Source: Parvularia atlantis
Taxonomy: Eukaryota; Opisthokonta; Rotosphaerida
Assembly: GCA_943704415.1 (NCBI GenBank)
Contig: CALSCO010001330.1
Location: forward strand, 1 to 14,114
Length of the DNA: 14,114 nucleotides
Direction of reading: 5' to 3'
Each line of letters begins with the position of its first letter. Position 1 is the first letter of the stretch. The translations under genes were made by a program, and so were the position numbers. The notes under the pieces were generated by a model, which was given only the letters and a program-made list of their open reading frames with translations, did not search any database and was not told the origin of the DNA. Below are positions 1 to 8,885 of this stretch, piece after piece.

Positions 1-320
1 TGATGCTGCGTGCGTGCCGCGGCGCCTCGCGTGTGTGCGCTCGCACTCACGCCGCACGTCGCGCAGTGTTTGGCGTGCTACGGCGGTCGATGATCCTGCT
101 CGCGTTCCAACTACGCGGTCCGAGTGGCGGGCGACGTGGCAAGAGCGTGCAGGCGTCCTTCTACAGCGACGCGCCGGCCACGTCGTCGGACGCGCTCGCG
201 CCGTCGGCGCGCTCGGAGATGGCGCAGCTGGACATGGACGAGGTCGTGTCGGACGCGATGCTGTCCGAGTCGCGCGCCAACTGGCGCTACCGCGTCAGCG
301 GCAGCCGCATCTTTGTGTGA
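1..320 (+). CDS. 3' end of an unrecognised gene (partial, cut by the window edge)
   Basis: The last exon probably begins at 153, just after a CAG acceptor at 150-152, and reads to the TGA at 318-320. Its codons are almost all G/C-ending, as in the other genes here, which is the main evidence that it codes. The visible 55-residue C-terminus is Ser/Ala/Asp-rich, then basic and aromatic, and ends NWRYRVSGSRIFV. I recognise no family. A further small exon may start at 67, after a branch-like CTCAC and a GCAG acceptor at 63-66; it would end near 117 at a weak GTCCG donor, and that part is uncertain. The gene begins to the left of the window. It lies 141 bp upstream of the Munc13-like gene on the same strand and could only be joined to it by an unusually long intron, which I consider unlikely. 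Confidence 0.55.
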   Translation, partial: MLRACRGASRVCARTHAARRAVFGVLRRSMILLAFQLRGPSGGRRGKSVQASFYSDAPATSSDALAPSARSEMAQLDMDEVVSDAMLSESRANWRYRVSGSRIFV

Positions 321-461
321 GCTGTGAGGTGATGGTGTGTCTGTCATGTGTCCATGAGCCCGTACTCTTTTGTTGTGCCTCAACTGACAGCGTCTATCTT
401 GTCATCCCCATACAATATCGTCGCCCTTCATGTGACATCTGCATTATACCTATCCGACCCT
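321..461 (+). promoter_or_regulatory. Intergenic region upstream of the Munc13-like gene
   Basis: This 141-bp stretch is clearly richer in A/T than the flanking exons and has no credible reading frame. It should hold the 3' UTR of the left-hand gene and the promoter and 5' UTR of the next gene. A TATA-like ATTATACC lies at about 443-450, only some 15 bp before the ATG at 462, which is too close to be a normal TATA box. No strong factor site is evident. Confidence 0.4.
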
Positions 462-3400
462 ATGCCGTTCCTCTCTTTCGGCAGCGCGCCGGCGGCGCCC
501 GCTACGTCGGCGGAGGCAGCTGCGGCCGCGGCGGCGTCAACCGAGAGCGTCGGCGGCGCGGCGTCGGCGGCGGATGGGGCGGCGCCGGCGCCCAACCAGC
601 GCGGGCGCGTGATCCTGACGGGCCTGTGGCGGACGGTGACGTACCTTCCCGGCAAGGCGGCGCAGGTGCCGCAGGGGCTGGTGGGGCTGGCGCAGGGCGC
701 GGTGCACGTGCCGCGCGACCTCGTTGCCGTGGCGACGCGTGGCGAAGTCGGCGGGCGCATCGCGGGCTTCTTCAACGGCCTCGTGACGTCGGGCGACGGC
801 GACGTGCGCCGCGCCAAGGCCCTCAGCAACTCGTTCAGCTCGTTCGAGGACGTGGACGAGAACGCGCGGGGCGCAGACGGCGCCGCGGTACGGGCTGGTG
901 GCTTAGTTACGGGCGCCGCGTGTGACACGCACGTGGCGCGTACGTGTGACGCAGGGTGAGGGCGACGACGGCGCCATCCGCCACACGCGCTTCGACCAGC
1001 GCCCGTCGCTCGTCAGCGTGCTGCGCGCCAAGGAGCCCGGATGGCTCGACGCCGGCACGATCATTAAGATCGAGAAGCAGACGCCTGAGCTCGTGCGCAG
1101 CATCGGCCGGCCGATCGCGCGCCCGCACTGACGCACCCACGCACGCGCAGAACCTCGAGATCTACAAGTACGCCCTGCCAACCGTGCACCACCGCCTCAC
1201 CCTTTTCGACTTCTCGAGCGACCCGCTCCAGGGCGTGTCGTCGTCCAATGTCGGCAGCCTGCGCCTGCCTTCGCTGGACAGCGCGAGCGGCATGTTGACG
1301 CGCGCGACGGGCAAGGGTGCGCGTGTGCGGCGCGGCTGGTCGCGGACGTGACTGAGTGCGGCACAAGGCGTCAACACCGTGCTGGGGCTCATCACCCTGC
1401 GCGGCACGGCGAGCGACCTGTCGACGCCGAAACTGCTGAGCGCGCTGCGGCAAGCCGTGCCTGCCACGCTGCAGCGGGTGCGCGACCGAGCGCGCGCGCG
1501 CGCGCTGTAGCAGCGGCTGTGTGACGGCATGCGCATCGTGTAGCTGATGAGCGAGAACGATAACGACAAGATCTACGTCTCGGCGCTCAAGAACTTTGAG
1601 CACGAGCTGCAGTCGCGGCGGATGGAGCACCTGATGCTCAACGGCGGAACGGTGGACGACATCGTGTCTATCTTCGAGAGCATGCTGAAGCGCGTGCTCG
1701 ACAAGACAGTGCGTGGCGCGGCTGTGATACGTTGATGGAAGCTTACCGCGGTGTGCACGCCCGCAGAAGGACGCGAAGAAGGTGTCCGCTGGCGACCAGA
1801 CGGCGCGCGTCAACCGCTTTGTCGAGCTGCTGAACGAGGCCAAGAAGAAGAAAGTCGAGGACAAGGACGCCGGGGTGCTGTGCTTGCTGCCTTGCCGCGC
1901 GCCGGCCGGCTGACGCACGCCATCAGGCCGCTGGCAAGGCGTCGGACACGGAGGGGCTCGTGTACCACCTGCGGCATGCGCTCAACATCGACGATGCCAA
2001 GCACGGCGAGTGCCTGATGCAGCTGCGTGACGTCAACCGCAAGGTGTGCCACTCGCGCAGCTTGCGCGAACCGAAGCGCTCATGCGCCGCTGCGTACGCT
2101 AGGTTATCTTCATTGAGATGGCCGCGCGCCTGCTTGAGCTCGACCGGAACCCGTACTACAACGTGGCCAACTTTGGCGCGCACGAGGCGTTCGAGCTGTG
2201 GAAAACGTACGAGCGGCGCGACTTGCTCAACCTGATGCAGCACCTGGACCCGCAGCAGTTCCTCGTGCGTGCTCGTAGGGCTGGCGTTGCGGGCTGACGC
2301 GCTGCGTGCAGGCGTGGGAGTCGGCCGAGAAGCGCCCGGTCAAGACGGACCAGCCGCACCGCATCCTGATCAAGGTGGTCGAGGCGCGCAACCTGATGGG
2401 TGCCGTCACGCGCGCGGGCTGTGCGGAAGTCAGCCGTGCCTGAGCGCGGCCGGGCGGCAGCCAAGGACAAGGGCGGCACGAGCGACCCGTACGTGCAGAT
2501 CGAGTGCGGCAAGGACCTCTTCCGCACGACGGTCAAGGACAAGAATCTGAACCCACAGTGGAACGAGCAGATCGTGCTGACGTGCAAGGACTCGACCACG
2601 CCGATCAAAGTGACCGTCTGGGACAAGGACGAGGAGAGCAAGGTGCGCTCGCTATCGCGCCTGCGCCCGTGTGGCCCGTGCTGACAGCGACGGGGCGCGG
2701 CGGCAGCTGAGCATGTTCTCGACCAAGGCGCTGCTGCGTGACGAGGTGGACGACTTTCTCGGGCAGATCGTCCTCGACGTGCGCGCGATTGCGAGCAAGC
2801 GCGAGGTGCGCAACACGGTGCGGTGCGTAGCTGTGCTGACTGTGCTCGTGCGCAGCCGACCGAGCAGTGGTTCAAGCTCGAGAAGCGCTCGAGCCGCTCG
2901 CACGTCAGTGGCGAGCTGCACTTGATCATTATCGATCTGCCGCCGGAGCAGGCTGTGCGTACCGGGGGCGTGTGTCTGTGCTGTGTCTTGATGCGGGTGC
3001 GGGCAGACGACGGCGCAGCAGTCGACGCCATTGCCGCACTGGCTGACGATTGACTTCCACGCGCGCTACATGTACTCGCTGCGCGAGCTGTTCCGGCACG
3101 ACACGCTGACGCAAAAGTCGCCGATGCTGTCGGCGATGTCGCGCGTGGTGCTGGACGAGTTTGCGACGCGGTACCGCATCGGCATCGTGTTCCAGCAGGT
3201 TGCATACCTGGCGTACCTGGTCGAGGCGCACCAGCAGGTCGACGTGGACATGGACACGCTGACGCAGGCCATCACGGCGGTGCAGGAGCTCGTGCGCACC
3301 AATGTGCCGTTTACGAACGACGAAGTGCGTAGTAAGGCGCAGTCGCCGCGGTCCCGCTCATATGGACGCACGCAGAGGAGCGCCGCGGGCCGCAGCTTCG

Positions 3401-6400
3401 AGATCCTGTTTGACTTTATCCTGATGCAGGTGTCCAAGTACGACACGTGCTTCGACAAGCGGTCGCTGCGCGCGCTCGAGATGGCCGTGCGCGTGCTGAT
3501 GATCATCTACGACGACCCGCTGTACAAACAGCGCGGCCCGTGCGCTGCTACTCTTGGCGCAGCGGCGGGCCGCTCACGCGGGCGCGCGGCAGGTATGGCG
3601 AGCTGCCGTTCGGGGACCTGCTCAGGGGCAAGCTGCGTGAGTCGGCCGAGCAGCGCTTCCTGCGGCTGAACGAGGAGGCCAACCCGGACGTGAACAACCA
3701 CGCGGTCAAACTCGAGAACCTTGCCGACCTGATCTCGGCGCAGCTGGACGTGGACACGACGCGGTACCAGCGACCGTTTCAAGTGTACGTGCTTCGTTGT
3801 GGCATCTGTGCAGCTGCGGTGCTGATGGGCGAGGGGAGCGCAGGTCGGCCGGCATCGACATCACGCAGATCGACATGGTCACGCTCGTCGGCCACCTGCT
3901 CGACTCGGTGCGCTCGTACGGCCGCAACTTTTCCGTCGGCGAGGACCGCGCGCAAGAGTTCATCGCGCTGTACCTAAAGCTCAAGGCGTTCCGCAACGCG
4001 CACTTTGACGTGTCCGAGGCGCCCGAGTGCGATCGTGCCTGCGTGCTGTTTGCGCAGGGTGACGTGCGCGTTGCGCAGGAACGAGGAGCACCTGGAGATG
4101 TGGACAAAACTGGCCGAGGACTTTGTGGTCGAGCCGCACTTTTACCCGTACGTGATCAACCTGCTGCAGGTGTGCGTGACGAGCGCATGCCGCCTGTGTG
4201 CAGCAGGCTCACGTGCGCATGCGCGCCAGGTCACGCACCGCATGCTCATGGTGTGGGTTCACAAAGCGCTGCAGCTCGACAACTTCACGCCGCTGAATGA
4301 CGCGCTGCACTCGACGTCGGTCGTGGACGTGTTCTCGACTTTCTTTGCCGTGCGCGCGCGTTTGGTCGAGGATGTGGCGCGGGTGTGCTTACCAGCGCCC
4401 GCAGGCGCTGAGCGTGCTCAAGAAGCTCGACTGGGGCGTGCCCGCGCAGAAAGCCGAGTTTTACAGCGAGTTTGTCTCGGTACGCGCCGCCTGCGATGCC
4501 TACGGCTGCGTGCTGAGGCGGTGGGCGGCAGACGATCAGCCTCGCGATCCAGGACTACTGCCAGACGCTGCTGGTGCGTTGCACACGGCCTGCTGGCTGC
4601 GCGCCTGACGCGGACCGGACGTGCGCGCAGGACCAGGTCAAGGAGGCGTACAAGAAGATCACGAGCCAACTCGAGAACCAGAAGACGACGTCGTTCTTCG
4701 GATTTGGCACGAAGATGTCGGTGAGCCCGTTCGAGGTGACGAAGCAGGTGCGTGCTCGTTGGTGCATCGGTGCCGCCTCACTCCTCGCACCGCGCAGAGC
4801 TGCATCAAGGTCAACAACCTCGAAGCGGTCCGCCAGCAGCTGCACAAGCTGCAGGACCAAATCGACGCGGAGCTCAAGACGGGCGAGCAGGACCGGGTCA
4901 AGACCGCCGAGAACGTGCGGCGGTTGCGGGTACGCGGTGCATGCACAAGCTGACGACGCGGTGTGCACGTGTAGGCATCGGCGGCGGCAGCGGCAGCAAC
5001 CACGCCCGAGCCCGTGGCCTTCGACGCTCGGTCGCTGATCACGGGCGTTGTGAAGGTGCAGCAGCGGCAGCAGCGGCCTGTACTGACACGTGGTCGCCGC
5101 AGCTGGAGATCATCGGGGCAACGGGCCTAAGAGCGTGCGACGCCAACGGCAAGTCGGACCCGTACGTCGTCGTGAGCGTTATCACCAAGTGCGTGCGCGT
5201 CGCAGCCCGATGACTTTGGCTGACCGCGCCACGTGCGGTCGGCGACCAGCGACCGCGAGCCGATCCAGCCGGCGGGCCACCGGTCGAGCAAGCACGTGTC
5301 CAAGACGCTCGGTGGCGTAACGCGGCGACTGACGCAGTAGGGCTGACGAGTGCTTGCGCACTCAGGGTCCGGGCTGATTGCGTCCAAGATCCTAGGCACG
5401 GAGGTCGCGACGCAGTACACGCACAAGGTCGCGCAGACGCGCGTGGTGCCAGGTGCGCAAAAGAGGTGGCGCCGGCGCGCATGACACCGCGGCTGACGGC
5501 CGCGCGCAGCCAACCTCAACCCGATCTTTGACGAGCGCTTCGAGTTCACGGTGAAGGAGGCAGAGAAGCTCAAGCTGGAGGTGTTCGACTACGACCTGGT
5601 GACGGCGTCGGACCTGTGCGGGCACGTGACGGTGGACCTCATCGGCACGGCGATCGCAGACTCGCACGTGCACGCGCTCGACCTGAACCTGGATCCGCAG
5701 GCGCGTCGCGGTCTGTCGCGGCGAGGCGCGTGTGCTGACGCGGGCGCCGGCAGGGCGTGCTCAAGGTCCGCGTGCAGGTCTTGACCAACAAGAAGAACGA
5801 TGCCGATTTCCACTTCACGTTCGCCTTCCGCGCGCTCAAGCGGTACCGCAGCGACATCCTGGACGTGTTTGTGAACGGGGTGCGCGGCGCCCCGGGGTTT
5901 CGCACTCGCGCGCCTGCTCACGCCACGCGTGCCCGCAGATGCAGCCGTACGTGCGCGAGTGCATCCGCAAGATGTTTGAGCAGGCGCGGCCCAAGGCGGC
6001 GGGCTTTTTTGGGATGCGGCAGGACCAGACGGTGACGCAGGACGACGTGCAGGTGCCGCGTTGTGTGCGTGCTTGCTTATGTGCCACTGACGTCGTGCCG
6101 GCCCCGCAGAACTCGCTCCAGCCGCTCTTCACCTACCTGGACAGCAACCTCGCGACGCTGGCGAGCTGCCTGTACGCCGAGATCCGCGAGGAGATGCTGT
6201 GGAAGGCGTGGAAGGCGGTGCTGCGGGAGATCCAGGTGCGCGGGACGACGGTCGCGGCGGCGGGAGCGTCGCACCTGAGCGCCGCGCGCGGCAGGTCGCG
6301 CTCGTGCCGACGCTCGAGACCGAGCACGACAAGTCGATGCTGAGCCACTTCAAGAAAAAGGAGATTGTGCAGCTGCAGACGCGCGAGCACACATTTGCCG

Positions 6401-6875
6401 TGATGGCGCTGGAGGCACGCGGCCGTCAGCACGTCGAAACGGGCGCTGACGAAGCGCCTGCAGTCGCTGCGCCAGTTCTTCTACGCCGACGGCAAAGGCC
6501 TGCAGGAGAAGAACCTGGAGGGCAGCAAGTACCAGGCCGTGCGGTTCATCCTCGACAACTACTACCTGGCGACCGACAAGCTCATCGCGATCTACGTCGA
6601 CCTGGTGAACGAGCACGACAGCAAGCCGCGGGCGGCCGTGTCAGAGAGCGCCGACCGGGAGCGCAACGACAAGAACGCGGTTGTGCAGGAGAAGAAGCAG
6701 GTGCGCGCGGGCGGGGCGCCCCGCACGCGGTTGCGGCAAACATGCAAGCGCGCGCGCGCAGGCCGTGCTGCAGCTGCTGCACCTGCGCGATGACAAGGCC
6801 GCGCACGACTTTGTGAAGGACATGATGAAGACGACGCAGTACGAGCAGAAGTGGGGCGCGGCTGCGCCCGCGTAG
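462..6875 (+). CDS. Munc13/Unc13-like protein (C2-MUN-C2-MHD2), 33 exons
   Basis: The protein is predicted at about 1,550 residues. The family tethers and primes secretory vesicles by acting on SNAREs at the plasma membrane. The N-terminus (1 to ~465) is poorly conserved and Ala-rich. The first C2 (~470-624) has AKDKGGTSDPYVQI, WDKDEESK, DDFLGQI and a WFKLEKRSSRSHVSG strand like the Munc13 C2B, with its Ca2+-binding Asp residues present. MUN/MHD1 covers ~625-1100, the second C2 ~1130-1290 (CDANGKSDPYVVV, FDYDLVTASD), and MHD2 follows (~1310-1500; LRQFFYADGKGL).
Exons: 462-887, 955-1092, 1151-1316, 1368-1477, 1544-1708, 1767-1874, 1927-2043, 2103-2264, 2312-2399, 2461-2642, 2707-2817, 2856-2954, 3007-3324, 3376-3539, 3593-3784, 3844-4026, 4079-4169, 4230-4349, 4405-4479, 4532-4573, 4631-4747, 4798-4929, 4975-5055, 5103-5188, 5250-5311, 5366-5452, 5510-5700, 5754-5879, 5939-6052, 6110-6235, 6295-6414, 6455 (or 6464)-6700, 6762-6875.
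The frame holds through all of them. Least certain are the 1368 AAG acceptor, the 3007 acceptor, the two GC donors and exon 32's start. Confidence 0.9.
5701..5753 (+). other. Intron 27 of the Munc13-like gene, apparent GC-AG type
   Basis: The second C2 domain must run from LNLDPQ (ending at 5700) into GVLKVRVQV (from 5754). The only in-frame junction I find uses a GC donor, CAG|GCGCGT, with a normal CTGAC branch motif and GGCAG acceptor. A GT lies 10 bases further in (GTCTGT at 5711), but it would break the frame. The donor equals the local GTGCGT consensus with T changed to C at position 2. Confidence 0.7.
6415..6463 (+). other. Intron 31 of the Munc13-like gene, apparent GC-AG type
   Basis: The reading frame passes from FAVMALE (ending at 6414) into the MHD2 helix around SLRQFFYADGKGL. 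The donor is GAG|GCACGC. Two acceptors keep the frame: GAAG at 6451-6454 (40-nt intron, protein keeps RLQ) and GCAG at 6460-6463 (49-nt intron, protein lacks RLQ). The second is a better splice site and closer to the usual intron length; the first gives three more plausible helix residues. A CTGAC branch motif precedes both. Confidence 0.55.
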
Positions 6876-6913
6876 CCAACCCGCTGTACGTCGCCGCTGC
6901 TGCTGCACAAACA

Positions 6914-7752
6914 CTACTGGTCCAGCGTCACTGGGTCCTCGGGCGTGATGATGACGGCCTCGACGGGTCGGCGGCGCGGGCGCAGCACACGAGGTGCGCG
7001 GGGCGGGCGCGTGACGTGGATGCGATCGGGCTGCGCGGCGGGCGGCAGAGGCTCGGCGAGCGGGGCAGGGAGCAGGTCGGGCGGGGTCTCGAACGACTCG
7101 CCGCGGATCCACTCGTCCAGGTCCATGTTTGTCCAGAGCGCCTCAAGGTTGTAGAAGGCGCGCGCGCGCGGCATCATGAACGAGACGAGGGCGTTGCCGG
7201 CCATGACGAGCATCCAGTCTTTGCTGTCGCGGTGCTGCACGTGCGGGCGGTTGTCGACCTCGGGGATGCGGCGTCCCTTGAGCTGCGCCGCTTCGCTGTG
7301 AGCGAGCGATCGCCGCGCGGCGCGACGCGGCTCACCTCCTCCACGAGGCGGTCGGCCATCCCGCCCAGGTGCCGCGGCGACGCGCCCTCGACCACGACCA
7401 TGTAGTGCGCCCACACGTGCGTGCGCACGGTCAAGTCGAGCACGCACACGCGCCGTGCGCCCTCGCCGCGCAGCAGCACGACGATCTCCTCGAGCGGCAT
7501 GTGGCCGAGCTGCTGCCCGTCGGTGCCGCGTCGCCAGCGCGGCTTCTGCTCGCGTTGCTCCTGCTCCAAATCGCGCTGCTGCTGATCGCGCGCACGTCGC
7601 AGCCACCGCGGCTCCACCGCATCGCGTCCGTCGTTCCCGCTCCTGCTGCTGCTCGCCACGCCGCGCACCGCCACGCAGCGCACCCCCACGAGCGCGCCGC
7701 GCAACGTCCACGACGCCGCCGTCCGCATCGACCACAGCCACATCCCTGACAT
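6914..7752 (-). CDS. Mitochondrial ribosome silencing factor (RsfS/MALSU1/Iojap family)
   Basis: Predicted 261-residue protein from two exons, 7752-7336 and 7282-6914, joined across a 53-nt intron (donor GTGAGC, branch CTCAC, acceptor GCAG). Residues 1-35 are rich in Arg, Ala and Trp without acidic residues, as expected for a mitochondrial targeting peptide. The RsfS domain spans ~85-200: MPLEEIVVLLRGEGARRVCV, then SKDWMLVMAGNALVSFM and RARAFYNLEALW, which match the family's W-x-aGxxxvhxf and R-x-fYnLExLW blocks. Family members bind the mitochondrial large subunit (uL14) and prevent premature subunit joining or assist its assembly. The final ~60 residues are a Pro/Arg-rich tail outside the domain. 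The ATG at 7752 was chosen because it starts the targeting peptide; 7743 is an alternative. The gene converges tail to tail on the Munc13-like gene with only 38 bp between stop codons. Confidence 0.85.
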
Positions 7753-7767
7753 GACGACACATGTGTG

Positions 7768-7775
7768 TGACGTCA
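7768..7775. promoter_or_regulatory. Perfect CRE palindrome TGACGTCA
   Basis: TGACGTCA is the full palindromic site for ATF/CREB-type bZIP factors. It lies 16 bp upstream of the RsfS start codon on the minus strand, so it may sit in the 5' UTR or core promoter of that gene. An 8-bp match can arise by chance, but the location between two divergent genes supports a regulatory role. Confidence 0.45.
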
Positions 7776-7790
7776 CTGGATCGTCCATGC

Positions 7791-7798
7791 CACGTGAC
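7791..7798 (-). promoter_or_regulatory. E-box, GTCACGTG on the minus strand
   Basis: CACGTGAC on the + strand reads GTCACGTG on the minus strand, the site bound by Cbf1-type bHLH proteins (RTCACRTG). It lies 39 bp upstream of the RsfS ATG. In fungi such sites are common upstream of genes for respiration, mitochondrial translation and sulfur metabolism, which fits the mitochondrial product. Confidence 0.45.
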
Positions 7799-7866
7799 TG
7801 TACCCTTGCCAACGTACCCGCTGGCGTTCGTTCGCTCTCTCTCGCTGCCTCGCGCGCACACACTGC

Positions 7867-7886
7867 CCGTGTCTGTACCGACACGG
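7867..7886. repeat. Short inverted repeat (7-bp arms, 6-bp loop)
   Basis: CCGTGTC at 7867-7873 is the exact reverse complement of GACACGG at 7880-7886. This could form a small hairpin or be a dimeric factor site. It is short enough to be chance in GC-rich DNA. Confidence 0.3.
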
Positions 7887-8113
7887 CATGTTTCGGGCAC
7901 TGCGCATGCACCCTCCGCTGCTGGCCGCCGCGCTCGCTGGTCACATGCCAGTGGCCTGACGCGTGTGCGCACGCCCGCCTCGTCGCCGCAGCGAGCCAAC
8001 CAAACTAAATCTCGACGAACCGTCGTCGTCGAGCCGTGCCGCTGATTCCGCTCACTTGGCCGGCGCCCGCACGCTCGCGACTGGCCGTCAAGCAGCCCCG
8101 TCACGAAGCGCAG

Positions 8114-8121
8114 GTCACGTG
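8114..8121 (+). promoter_or_regulatory. E-box, GTCACGTG on the plus strand
   Basis: This is a second perfect RTCACRTG match, in the opposite orientation to the one at 7791-7798. It lies about 205 bp upstream of the 8327 start codon, so each divergent gene has a copy facing it. Confidence 0.45.
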
Positions 8122-8326
8122 CCATTTTCGACTGTCAGAATTCCCCTCGCAGTCATGGCTGTCGCATCCGAGTCCTCTCGTCCTCCTCGCCCCATGCGCC
8201 CGCGCCCGCACCCGCGCCCGCCCCTGCCCCGGCCGTACCGCGTGGCTGCGATCCTTCCCTCTGCGCCCGCGCGCCAGCCGCAGATTGCCCTCACTGATAG
8301 CTAGTGCCGTGCGTTCGCCCCAGGCC

Positions 8327-8759
8327 ATGTCTTTCTTCCAGCGCATCCTCAACTACGTCGCAAACGAGGTCATCGTCAAGTCGGTGCGTGCACCCCGCGG
8401 GCGGCGCGGGCCGGGCGGGGATGACGCGGCGGCCGGCGCAGCTCGCAAACAGCCCGGCATTCCAGCGCCTGGCGATGCGTGTGCACCTGACGGTCAAGGA
8501 CGTGCAGCAGAAGGGTGCGGCGGCGGTGCTGCTGCTGCTGCTCGAAGGACGTGCTGCTGACGAAGGGGCGCGCGCAGGCGTCGAGAACGCGGCGCAGTTT
8601 GTGCGGTCCGAGGCGGTCAAGCAGGCCCAGTCGACGCTCAAGGACACGCACTCGCGCGTCGGCACGTTCGTCAAGACCTTCCGCGAGACGCTCAAGGCCG
8701 AGCAAGAGGCGCTGCGCAAGAGCCAGGGGCAGGGGCAGGGGCAGGGACGCAAGCAGTAG
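8327..8759 (+). CDS. Small protein of unknown function (103 aa), three exons
   Basis: Exons are 8327-8383, 8442-8514 and 8578-8759, with introns of 58 nt (phase 0) and 63 nt (phase 1), GTGCG donors and GCAG acceptors. The protein starts MSFFQRILNYVANEVIVKSL, then a basic helical stretch (residues ~20-45), then a long charged amphipathic helix (~45-90), and ends in a Gly-Gln repeat, KSQGQGQGQGRKQ. There is no signal peptide or membrane segment. I do not recognise the family. The N-terminal block has the look of a conserved motif and the middle could form a coiled coil. The ATG has a good context (GGCCATGTC). The divergent RsfS neighbour and shared E-boxes hint at co-regulation, which is inference only. 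It converges on the F-box gene with a 126-bp spacer in which I see nothing. Confidence 0.75.
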
Positions 8760-8885
8760 CCGCGCGCACTCGCGAACCAGTCGTGTATATTGCGCAGACG
8801 CCAAGCCTGCCTGCCGCACGTGCGCCCCCCCTGCTGCTAACGCGTATCGGCTCGTCTGTCGCTGTGCCGCCCGCCGCGCGTTGGC

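Larger units (their letters stand above)
7753..8326. promoter_or_regulatory. Divergent intergenic region between the RsfS gene and the small gene at 8327
   Basis: No convincing exon is visible in these 574 bp. The + strand is pyrimidine-rich and carries a TCTCTCTCGC tract near 7845 and a degenerate CGCCCG-rich stretch at about 8200-8235. It holds a perfect CRE, two perfect GTCACGTG-type sites and a short inverted repeat, listed separately. A small 5' UTR intron ending at the CCCAG just before 8324 is possible but cannot be shown from the sequence. Confidence 0.6.

Noticed and set aside
1478-1543. Premature stop (TAG) and CG-repeat in the Munc13-like frame, suggesting a pseudogene
   Set aside because: The stop falls inside a 66-nt segment with GTGCG donor, TGTGAC branch and GTAG acceptor. 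Removing it restores a frame that stays open.
1064-1918. A 284-codon open frame on the minus strand
   Set aside because: It is antisense to exons 2-6 of the Munc13-like gene, crosses several introns of that gene, and has a low-complexity Arg/Ala composition.
2156-3205. A 349-codon open frame on the minus strand
   Set aside because: It lies opposite well-supported C2 and MUN exons. Its product is Arg/Ser/Ala-rich without domain pattern, as expected for the complement of GC-rich coding DNA.
7282-7336. A frameshift disrupting the RsfS gene
   Set aside because: The two frames are joined by a 53-nt intron with GTGAGC donor, CTCAC branch and GCAG acceptor, and the spliced product reads continuously through the domain.
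6851-7405. A 184-codon plus-strand frame between the Munc13-like and RsfS genes
   Set aside because: It is antisense to the RsfS exons, which have clear family motifs; its own product has no recognisable features.
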